The notes beneath the pieces were generated by a model. That model made no database searches, was not told the DNA's origin, and saw only the letters and a list, made by a program, of their open reading frames with translations. DNA of 18,163 bases. Source: an uncultured Eubacterium sp. GTDB taxonomy: Bacteria > Bacillota > Clostridia > Peptostreptococcales > Anaerovoracaceae. Position numbers and translations under genes: made by a program. This document shows, piece by piece, positions 12,557-18,163 of this stretch (position 1 is its first letter; every line of letters begins with the position of its first letter). The stretch is from NCBI GenBank assembly GCA_937894585.1, contig CALBGO010000044.1, positions 1 to 18,163 on the forward strand, written 5' to 3'.

Positions 12557-13741
12557 ATGAAAAAGACAATCAGAGACATTGAAGTGAAAGGAAAGAAAGT
12601 CATCGTAAGATGTGATTTCAATGTACCGCAGAAAGACGGAGAAATCACCGATGACAACAGAATCAGAGCGGCGCTTGCGACCGTTAATTATTTGAAGGAT
12701 CACGGCGCAAAAGTGATTTTGATGTCCCATCTGGGAAGACCTAAAGGAGAGCCGAAGATGGAATATACACTGAAGCCGGTGGCAGCGCGTCTTTCCGAGC
12801 TTTTAGGACAGGAAGTGAAATTTCAGAGCTGTCCGACAGTCGTTTGCGATTCCGTTAAAAAAACAGCGGCAGAATTAAAAGAAGGGGAAGTTATGCTTCT
12901 TGAAAATGTCCGTTTCAGAAAAGAAGAAACCGAAAACGGCGCAGAGTTTGCGAAGGAGCTGGCGTCTCTCGGAGATATTTTCGTGCAGGAAGCCTTCGGT
13001 ACGGCTCACAGAGCTCATGCATCCACAGCAGGTATCGCAGATTATCTGCCGGCGGTATCCGGTTTTCTGATTGAGAAAGAAGTAAAATTCCTCGGTGAAG
13101 CCTTGGAAAATCCGCAAAGACCTTTCGCAGCCATTATGGGTGGCGCAAAGGTAGGCGATAAAATCCCTGTGATTGAAAATCTTCTTAAAAAAGTAGATAC
13201 GCTGATTATCGGCGGCGGTATGGCATATACCTTCTTCAAGGCAATGGGACTTGATATCGGTACTTCTATTTTAGATGAAGAAAATATCGAACTTGCAGGG
13301 CGGCTTCTTGAAAAAGCAGAAGAAGCCGGCGTGAAGCTTCTGCTTCCTTCCGATGTGGTTTGCGCAAAGGAATTTTCCAACGATACAGAAACCAAAATCG
13401 TTGAAAGAGACGAGATTCCTTCCGATATGATGGGGCTTGATATCGGTCCGAAAACAGTAGAAGCTTACGGCAAGGCGCTGAAAGAAGCGAAAACTATCGT
13501 CTGGAACGGCCCGGTCGGCGTATTTGAAATGCCGAACTTTGCAAAGGGAACCAAAGCAATAGCTGAGATTCTGGCAGAAAGCGATGCTGTTACGGTAATA
13601 GGAGGAGGCGACTCCGCTGCTGCGGCAGAACAGTTCGGTCTGGCAGATAAAATGAGTCATATTTCCACAGGCGGCGGTGCATCTTTAGAATTTCTGGAAG
13701 GAAAAGTTCTTCCGGGTATTGCCGTTATTGAAGATAAGTAA
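12557..13741 (+). CDS. pgk: Phosphoglycerate kinase
   Basis: Transfers the acyl phosphate of 1,3-bisphosphoglycerate to ADP, the first ATP-yielding step of lower glycolysis. The 394 residues are the usual bacterial length with both lobes present. The substrate-binding N-lobe shows RCDFNVPQKDGEITDDNRI and SHLGRPKG; the C-lobe shows the nucleotide-binding NGPVGVFEMPNFAKGT and the GGGDSAAA loop. The start has AGGAGAGG 9 bases upstream. It follows gap after a 134-base gap with two stem-loops and no convincing promoter, so it is probably expressed from the gap transcript. Confidence 0.98.
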   Translation: MKKTIRDIEVKGKKVIVRCDFNVPQKDGEITDDNRIRAALATVNYLKDHGAKVILMSHLGRPKGEPKMEYTLKPVAARLSELLGQEVKFQSCPTVVCDSVKKTAAELKEGEVMLLENVRFRKEETENGAEFAKELASLGDIFVQEAFGTAHRAHASTAGIADYLPAVSGFLIEKEVKFLGEALENPQRPFAAIMGGAKVGDKIPVIENLLKKVDTLIIGGGMAYTFFKAMGLDIGTSILDEENIELAGRLLEKAEEAGVKLLLPSDVVCAKEFSNDTETKIVERDEIPSDMMGLDIGPKTVEAYGKALKEAKTIVWNGPVGVFEMPNFAKGTKAIAEILAESDAVTVIGGGDSAAAAEQFGLADKMSHISTGGGASLEFLEGKVLPGIAVIEDK

Positions 13742-13756
13742 ATGCTTTTTTGCAGG

Positions 13757-13783
13757 TTGCAGGAGAATTCAGTTCTCCTGCAA
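13757..13783 (+). other. pgk-tpi intercistronic stem-loop
   Basis: TTGCAGGAGAA (13757-13767), loop TTCAG, TTCTCCTGCAA (13773-13783): a perfect 11-bp stem 15 bases after the pgk stop. The sequence after it is ATATATATAAAA rather than a T run, so termination would be weak. It resembles the gap-pgk hairpins in size and in its GCAG/CTGC content. Confidence 0.6.
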
Positions 13784-13813
13784 TTGCTATATATATAAAA
13801 TGGAGGTACATAC

Positions 13814-14563
13814 ATGAGGATTCCGTTGATTGCGGGAAACTGGAAAATGTTTAAAACAAAGAAGGAAGCGCTGGATTTTGCGGAAAAAATGAAGGAGCTT
13901 TATCACGATACTGACATCAGAGCAGCTGTTCTTGCACCTTATACACTGCTGGAAACCTTAAAAGAAGCGCTGGATGGAACCGGCATCGGTGTCGGAGCGC
14001 AGAATGTGCATTTTGAAAGCGAAGGGGCATTCACAGGAGAGATTTCCGCCGCGATGCTTTCTGAAATCGGTGTGGATTACTGCATCGTGGGACATTCCGA
14101 GCGCAGACAGTATTTCGGCGAAACGGATGAAACCGTGAATCTGAAGCTGAAAAAGCTGCTTAGAGATACTGAAATTACTCCGATTCTGTGTGTAGGTGAA
14201 AATCTTTCCCAGCGAGAGAGCGGTATGGAAACAGAAATTGTAAAAACGCAGATCACCAAAGCTTTTGAGGGTATTTCGGCAGATGAAGTCTGTAAGACGG
14301 TTGTAGCTTATGAACCGGTCTGGGCAATCGGAACCGGAAAAACAGCAACGCCCAAGCAGGCGCAGGATATGTGCGCGCATATCAGGAGAGTTATAGAAGA
14401 GATTTACGACGAGGATACCTGTGATGCGGTTATCATCCAGTACGGAGGCAGCGTGAAACCGGAAAATGCCGAAGAAATTATGAATATGGATGAAATTGAC
14501 GGAGCTCTTGTGGGAGGCGCCAGCCTGGATCCTGTAAAATTTATGGAAATTATCAACTTTTAA
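13814..14563 (+). CDS. tpiA: Triose-phosphate isomerase
   Basis: Interconverts dihydroxyacetone phosphate and glyceraldehyde 3-phosphate. The 249 residues form one complete TIM barrel: GNWKMFKT with the catalytic Lys near the start, IVGHSERRQ with the catalytic His, YEPVWAIGTGKTATP with the catalytic Glu and flexible loop 6, and the phosphate-binding IQYGGSVKPENA and VGGASL. The ATG at 13814 has GGAGG at a normal distance. It lies in the gap-pgk-tpi order common in Firmicutes, but phosphoglycerate mutase and enolase genes, which often follow, are not in this window. Confidence 0.98.
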   Translation: MRIPLIAGNWKMFKTKKEALDFAEKMKELYHDTDIRAAVLAPYTLLETLKEALDGTGIGVGAQNVHFESEGAFTGEISAAMLSEIGVDYCIVGHSERRQYFGETDETVNLKLKKLLRDTEITPILCVGENLSQRESGMETEIVKTQITKAFEGISADEVCKTVVAYEPVWAIGTGKTATPKQAQDMCAHIRRVIEEIYDEDTCDAVIIQYGGSVKPENAEEIMNMDEIDGALVGGASLDPVKFMEIINF

Positions 14564-14577
14564 CAGTAGTTGGGTTC

Positions 14578-14601
14578 TTTTCGAGTGCATTTGGTCGAAA
14601 A
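14578..14601 (+). other. tpi-secG intercistronic stem-loop
   Basis: TTTTCGA (14578-14584) and TCGAAAA (14595-14601) form a 7-bp perfect stem with a 10-base loop, 14 bases after the tpi stop. No strong U tract follows. It immediately precedes the secG promoter. Confidence 0.4.
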
Positions 14602-14604
14602 TAC

Positions 14605-14633
14605 TTGATTCTTTGCGGTTCTTATGATAAAAT
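14605..14633 (+). promoter_or_regulatory. Internal sigma-A promoter for secG
   Basis: TTGATT (14605-14610), 17 bases, TAAAAT (14628-14633), matching four and five of six consensus positions. It would allow secG and perhaps hppA to be made independently of glycolytic control. Confidence 0.55.
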
Positions 14634-14668
14634 TTAATGGTTAAATTCAAAGGAGGGAAAGAAGTAAG

Positions 14669-14902
14669 ATGAAAACCGCTCTCATGGTATTATTGGCAGC
14701 AGCAAGTATCGTTCTTATTCTAAGCGTACTGCTTCAGTCAAGCAACAGCGACGGTCTTTCCGGATCTATCGCGGGCGGCGCGGAACAGCTTTTCGGAAAG
14801 AAAAAGAGCAGAGGATACGAAGCGATTCTGAGCAAGATTACAGTCGTATGCGCAGTTCTTTTTATTGTGCTTTCACTTGCAATCGTTGCGCTGTTTAATT
14901 AG
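14669..14902 (+). CDS. secG: Preprotein translocase subunit SecG
   Basis: Small membrane subunit of the SecYEG export channel, 77 residues. Two membrane helices (about 3-22 and 56-76) are joined by a cytoplasmic loop with the family signature LLQSSNSDGLSGSIAGGAEQ and a basic KKKSR stretch. An AGGAGGG ribosome site lies ahead of the ATG at 14669. SecG often follows the glycolytic operon in Firmicutes, and that position strengthens the assignment of so short a protein. Confidence 0.95.
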   Translation: MKTALMVLLAAASIVLILSVLLQSSNSDGLSGSIAGGAEQLFGKKKSRGYEAILSKITVVCAVLFIVLSLAIVALFN

Positions 14903-14908
14903 TTAATC

Positions 14909-14922
14909 ATTTTAATTAAAAT
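14909..14922. promoter_or_regulatory. Perfect 14-bp AT palindrome upstream of hppA
   Basis: ATTTTAATTAAAAT is a complete palindrome 7 bases after the secG stop. It could be an operator, or an AT-rich activating element of a promoter that I cannot define clearly. In AT-rich spacer DNA such palindromes also arise by chance, so the call is weak. Confidence 0.3.
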
Positions 14923-14935
14923 ATTCGTTCGTTTA

Positions 14936-14968
14936 TTAAGAGGCGCGTGCTTGTGCAGTGCCTCTTAA
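14936..14968 (+). other. secG-hppA intercistronic stem-loop
   Basis: TTAAGAGGC (14936-14944) and GCCTCTTAA (14960-14968) pair perfectly over 9 bp with a 15-base loop. No T run follows, and the hppA ribosome site (AAGGAGG) lies 22 bases downstream. It may be a weak terminator or an mRNA-stability hairpin. Confidence 0.55.
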
Positions 14969-15005
14969 ATATGCTTAAACGGGCGAGAATAAGGAGGTAT
15001 CATTT

Positions 15006-17015
15006 ATGAGTTATATTGCGCCTGTCGCAGCTCTGGTCGGTCTGATTGTCGCTTTCGTGCTGGCATCCTGGATCGGCAAAGCTGACGAAGGAACAGACAG
15101 AATGAAGGAGATCTCGGGATACATCAGAGAAGGTGCTATGGCATTCTTAAAGAGAGAATACAAGACCATGGTTATCGTAATCGTTGTGTTATTCCTGCTG
15201 ATCGGTTTCGGACTGCAGAACTGGACAACCGCCGTACTGTATGTAATCGGTGCGCTGTTATCCGTACTGGCAGGTTTCTTTGGTATGAATGTTGCTACCA
15301 AAGGTAATGTAAGAACTGCATGGGCAGCCAAAGAAGCAGGTATGTCGAAGGCTCTGAAAATCGCTTTCAGATCCGGTGCGGTTATGGGCCTTTGCGTATC
15401 CGGCCTGGGACTTTTAGGCTTGGGTACCGTATTCTGCATTTTAGGCTATACAAGTGTGGTTGAATGTGTAACAGGCTTTGGCCTGGGCGCTTCCTCCATG
15501 GCTCTGTTCGGCCGTGTAGGCGGCGGTATCTACACTAAAGCAGCCGATGTGGGTGCTGACCTTGTAGGTAAAGTTGAAGCAGGCATTCCGGAGGATGACC
15601 CGCGTAACCCGGCTGTAATCGCTGATAATGTAGGCGACAACGTAGGCGATGTTGCAGGTATGGGATCCGACCTGTTTGAATCTTATGTAGGTTCTATTAT
15701 TTCCGCTATTACGCTGGCAGCAGTAGCTGTAGCCAATGCACCTGAAACTGCAATCTTCTCCGAAGAAACCGCAGCGGTATTCCCGCTGATTTTATCAGCA
15801 ATCGGTATTATCGCGTCTGTAATCGGTATTCTTCTGGTAAGAGGCAAAGACGGCTCCAATCCGGCTTCTGCCCTGAACATGGGTACTTACATCAGCGGTA
15901 TTATCGTAATCGCTGCATCTCTTGCACTGAGCAAATATATGCTGGGCGACTTTACTTATGCTTTTGCGATTATCTCAGGTCTGATTGCAGGTATTGCCAT
16001 CGGTAAAATTACAGAAGTATACACTTCCGGAGATTACGGCAGTGTTAAGAAGATTGCAGAACAGTCCCAGACCGGCGCTGCGACTACTATCATCAGCGGT
16101 CTGGGCGTAGGCATGCTGTCTACACTGTGGCCGATTCTGATGATCTGCGTAGCTACTTTCGTAGCTTATAACTTTGCAGGTGTTTATGGTATTGCGCTGG
16201 CAGCTGTAGGTATGCTGTCCACAACCGGTATGACTGTTGCTGTTGACGCTTACGGTCCTGTATCCGACAATGCCGGCGGTATCGCTGAAATGTCCGAACT
16301 TCCGCACGAAGTCAGAGAAATTACGGACAAGCTGGACTCCGTAGGAAACACTACCGCTGCAATCGGTAAGGGTTTTGCTATCGGTTCTGCTGCACTGACT
16401 GCACTGGCTCTGTTCGTATCTTATGCAGAAGTTGCTAAGATTGAAACGGTAAGCTTACTGAAGCCGATTGTTATTATCGGTCTGTTTATCGGCGCTATGC
16501 TGCCGTTCCTGTTCTCTGCAATGACTATGAACTCTGTTGGTAAAGCAGCAAATCAGATGATTGAAGAAGTAAGAAGACAGTTCCGAGAAGATAAAGGTAT
16601 CATGGAAGGCACTTCCAAGCCTGACTATGCAAGATGTGTAGACATCTCTACAGGCGCAGCTCTGAAAGAAATGGTTATACCGGGCTTAATGGCAATCGTA
16701 GCTCCTTTAGCTGTAGGCTTCCTTCTGGGTGCTGAAGCTCTGGCAGGTATGCTGGGCGGTGCGCTGTCCGCAGGTGTTCTGCTGGCTATCATGATGGCTA
16801 ATGCAGGCGGTGCATGGGACAACGCTAAGAAATATATTGAAGAAGGCAACTACGGCGGCAAGGGTTCCGAACCGCACAAGGCTGCTGTTGTAGGCGATAC
16901 CGTAGGTGACCCGTTCAAAGACACTTCCGGTCCGTCCATCAACATCTTAATCAAGCTGATGACTATCGTAGCAGTTGTATTTGCTCCGATGTTCGGCGCT
17001 GGTATCTTAAACTAA
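15006..17015 (+). CDS. hppA: Membrane-bound ion-translocating pyrophosphatase, K+-dependent type
   Basis: Integral membrane enzyme that uses pyrophosphate hydrolysis to pump Na+ and/or H+ out of the cell. Its 669 residues carry some 15-16 hydrophobic segments, normal for the family. The PPi-binding signature DDPRNPAVIADNVGDNVGDVAG (about 197-218) and the C-terminal GDTVGDPFKDTSGP are intact. GNTTAAIGKG (447-456) has Ala451 and Gly454 where K+-independent enzymes carry Lys and Thr, pointing to a K+-dependent pump. The gating glutamate is Glu225 in DLFESYVG, the arrangement typical of Na+-pumping relatives and unlike the plant H+ pumps (DLFGSYAES). Ion specificity therefore leans to Na+ but is inferred. 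It follows secG on the same strand behind AAGGAGG. Confidence 0.96.
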   Translation: MSYIAPVAALVGLIVAFVLASWIGKADEGTDRMKEISGYIREGAMAFLKREYKTMVIVIVVLFLLIGFGLQNWTTAVLYVIGALLSVLAGFFGMNVATKGNVRTAWAAKEAGMSKALKIAFRSGAVMGLCVSGLGLLGLGTVFCILGYTSVVECVTGFGLGASSMALFGRVGGGIYTKAADVGADLVGKVEAGIPEDDPRNPAVIADNVGDNVGDVAGMGSDLFESYVGSIISAITLAAVAVANAPETAIFSEETAAVFPLILSAIGIIASVIGILLVRGKDGSNPASALNMGTYISGIIVIAASLALSKYMLGDFTYAFAIISGLIAGIAIGKITEVYTSGDYGSVKKIAEQSQTGAATTIISGLGVGMLSTLWPILMICVATFVAYNFAGVYGIALAAVGMLSTTGMTVAVDAYGPVSDNAGGIAEMSELPHEVREITDKLDSVGNTTAAIGKGFAIGSAALTALALFVSYAEVAKIETVSLLKPIVIIGLFIGAMLPFLFSAMTMNSVGKAANQMIEEVRRQFREDKGIMEGTSKPDYARCVDISTGAALKEMVIPGLMAIVAPLAVGFLLGAEALAGMLGGALSAGVLLAIMMANAGGAWDNAKKYIEEGNYGGKGSEPHKAAVVGDTVGDPFKDTSGPSINILIKLMTIVAVVFAPMFGAGILN

Positions 17016-17028
17016 TTTAAGTGAAATG

Positions 17029-17060
17029 AAAGGCTCTGCTTTGGCAGAGCCTTTGCTTTA
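17029..17060 (+). terminator. Intrinsic terminator after hppA
   Basis: AAAGGCTCTGC (17029-17039), loop TTTG, GCAGAGCCTTT (17044-17054), an 11-bp perfect stem ending in TTTGCTTT. It is 13 bases past the hppA stop and closes the gap-to-hppA run. The next ribosome site starts within 10 bases, so the downstream pair may depend on readthrough. Confidence 0.8.
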
Positions 17061-17075
17061 TAAAAGGAGGGTATG

Positions 17076-17567
17076 ATGGCGAAAAAAGAGAAAGAACCGA
17101 AAACAAACGCAGTACGTATCGTGGCGGCAAAGAAGATCCCTTATACGCTGCATACTTACGACGCACCGGAAGGTTTTCTGGACGGCGTTTCTGTTGCAGC
17201 GCAGACAGGTCAGAACCCTGATTCGGTGTTTAAGACATTGGTTCTCGCCAGCCACAGTAAGCAGCATTATGTCTGCGTGATTCCTGTGGCCTGTGAACTG
17301 GATCTGAAAAAAGCCGCAAAGCACTTCGGTGAAAAGTATGTAGAAATGATCCATGCAAAAGAGATCACGCCGGTCACCGGCTATATTAAAGGGGGATGTT
17401 CTCCTGTCGGAATGAAGAAACAGTTTCCGACTGCCATTCATCAGAGCGCAGAAACTCTTGAGATGTTCTGCGTCAGCGGCGGAAAGGTGGGGCTGCAGCT
17501 GGAGCTTTCGCCGCTGGCACTGTCGGAGCTGATCAGTGCAGAATTTACAGATTTGATAAAGGAATAG
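17076..17567 (+). CDS. ybaK: Cys-tRNA(Pro)/Cys-tRNA(Cys) deacylase, YbaK type
   Basis: Trans-editing enzyme that hydrolyses mischarged Cys-tRNA(Pro). The 163 residues cover one complete YbaK/ProX domain: NAVRIVAAKKIPYTLHTYD at the start, the catalytic lysine in VFKTLVL, the GGCSPVGMKK loop and the VSGGKVGLQLELSP strand, all as in the E. coli protein. ATGs at 17073 and 17076 are adjacent; AAGGAGG lies 2 bases from the first and 5 from the second, so 17076 is preferred. It lies directly after the hppA terminator without a clear promoter of its own, and is followed after 3 bases by the acetyltransferase gene. Confidence 0.94.
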   Translation: MAKKEKEPKTNAVRIVAAKKIPYTLHTYDAPEGFLDGVSVAAQTGQNPDSVFKTLVLASHSKQHYVCVIPVACELDLKKAAKHFGEKYVEMIHAKEITPVTGYIKGGCSPVGMKKQFPTAIHQSAETLEMFCVSGGKVGLQLELSPLALSELISAEFTDLIKE

Positions 17568-17570
17568 AAG

Positions 17571-18077
17571 ATGAAGATCAGAAAAGCAAACTTAGAAGAT
17601 ATGAACAGAATTCTGGAGATTTATGCTTACGCCCGGGACTTTATGGTAAAGAGGGGAAACCCAAAGCAGTGGGCGGAGAAAGGATATCCGGCGCAGTCTC
17701 TGCTTGCGGAGGATATAGAAAAGGGCGAGCTTTATGTGATGGTAACAGAAGAAGGCGAAGGAGAAGAACCGATGAACATCTGCGGCGTCTTTGCTTATCC
17801 CGTCGGACAGGATCCGACTTACGCCCGCATTGAAGATGGGGCGTGGCTAAGTGACCGGCCTTACGGCACCATTCACCGCATTGCGGGAGACGGCACAGTT
17901 CGCGGCCTTCTGCGGCAGGCGGTGGACTTTGGACTGACTTTGACAGACTGCATTCGCATCGATACCCATGCGGACAATCTGGTGATGCAGGAAGCGATCA
18001 AAAAGTGCGGCTTTACTTACTGCGGGATCATCTACGCAGCAGACGGCACGCCGAGATATGCATATCAGTTAGGATAG
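17571..18077 (+). CDS. GNAT family N-acetyltransferase, substrate unknown
   Basis: A 168-residue single-domain protein with a GNAT-like layout: IRKANLEDMNRILEIYAYAR at the N-terminus, a central strand pair around YVMVTEEG and NICGVFAYP, the helix region GDGTVRGLLRQAVDFGL, and the late signature IRIDTHADNLVMQEAIKKCGFTYCGII. The usual R/Q-x-x-G-x-G/A acetyl-CoA loop is not in its standard form; IAGDGTVRGLL occupies that place. That is common among this family's uncharacterised members. It starts 3 bases after ybaK and shares its transcript, ending at a clear terminator. No substrate can be suggested from context. Confidence 0.88.
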   Translation: MKIRKANLEDMNRILEIYAYARDFMVKRGNPKQWAEKGYPAQSLLAEDIEKGELYVMVTEEGEGEEPMNICGVFAYPVGQDPTYARIEDGAWLSDRPYGTIHRIAGDGTVRGLLRQAVDFGLTLTDCIRIDTHADNLVMQEAIKKCGFTYCGIIYAADGTPRYAYQLG

Positions 18078-18082
18078 AATAA

Positions 18083-18112
18083 GAGGCGGCTTCGATGCCG
18101 CCTCAATTTTTT
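18083..18112 (+). terminator. Intrinsic terminator after the acetyltransferase gene
   Basis: GAGGCGGC (18083-18090), loop TTCGAT, GCCGCCTC (18097-18104), then AATTTTTT. It starts 5 bases after the stop codon and is a textbook rho-independent terminator. Confidence 0.93.
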
Positions 18113-18127
18113 GGTTCTATAATAAAT

Positions 18128-18163
18128 GTTGGGGTGGCTGAACATAAATTCAGCTGTCTCAAC
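18128..18163 (+). other. Long stem-loop cut by the window edge
   Basis: GTTGGGGTGGCTGAA (18128-18142), loop CATAAA, TTCAGCTGTCTCAAC (18149-18163): a 15-bp stem without mismatches if four G.U pairs are allowed. The wobbles pair only in RNA made from the + strand; the complementary strand would have A.C mismatches there. A TATAAT at 18118-18123 lies just upstream without a recognisable -35. It may be a second terminator whose T tract is beyond the window, or the start of a leader. Confidence 0.5.

Noticed and set aside
18118..18163. Possible T-box or riboswitch leader at the right edge
   Set aside because: The GGGGTGGC word recalls a T-box only loosely; the rest of the conserved T-box and specifier structure is absent.

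Overview
The window reads as chromosomal DNA of a low-to-moderate GC Gram-positive anaerobe of the class Clostridia. The evidence is AGGAGG-type ribosome sites, consensus sigma-A promoters, a CIRCE heat-shock operator in front of clpB, a sigma-54 gene beside a gap-pgk-tpi-secG cluster, and a K+-dependent membrane pyrophosphatase. The class is an inference from gene content and style; I cannot name the species. Almost every gene is a recognisable chromosomal type. I see no insertion sequence, phage gene, CRISPR array, rRNA or tRNA.

Left part (1-4671): a site-2-protease-like M50 membrane metallopeptidase, then a 550-base spacer holding a degenerate GC-rich repeat, a terminator-like hairpin, a CIRCE element and a sigma-A promoter, then clpB. 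A 680-base spacer follows clpB. It carries a GC-rich element and a striking run of inverted repeats that reuse one word (AATGACACA and its complement), two of them with U-rich tails like terminators.

Middle (4672-9652): a GntR/FCD regulator and endonuclease III diverge from back-to-back near-consensus promoters. The nth promoter lies so close to the ATG that its mRNA should be leaderless. Next to nth is a secreted protein with a CHAP-like cysteine-peptidase region and three fibronectin III modules. A large bidirectional terminator separates it from the opposing hom-secC pair, in which the homoserine dehydrogenase lacks the usual C-terminal ACT domain. trmL diverges from hom.

Right part (9735-18163): rpoN is followed by a structured imperfect tandem repeat, then gap, pgk, tpi, secG and hppA on the same strand. 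Together they give the lower-glycolysis enzymes, a Sec channel subunit and a PPi-driven ion pump. Nearly every junction in this run carries a stem-loop. The strand ends with a ybaK-type deacylase and a GNAT acetyltransferase, then one terminator and a second long hairpin cut by the window edge.

The most interesting non-housekeeping signals are the TGACACA hairpin array after clpB, the structured repeat after rpoN, the leaderless nth, the CHAP-Fn3 secreted protein, the ACT-less homoserine dehydrogenase and the unusual cofactor loop in GAPDH. I found no clear new multi-gene system.
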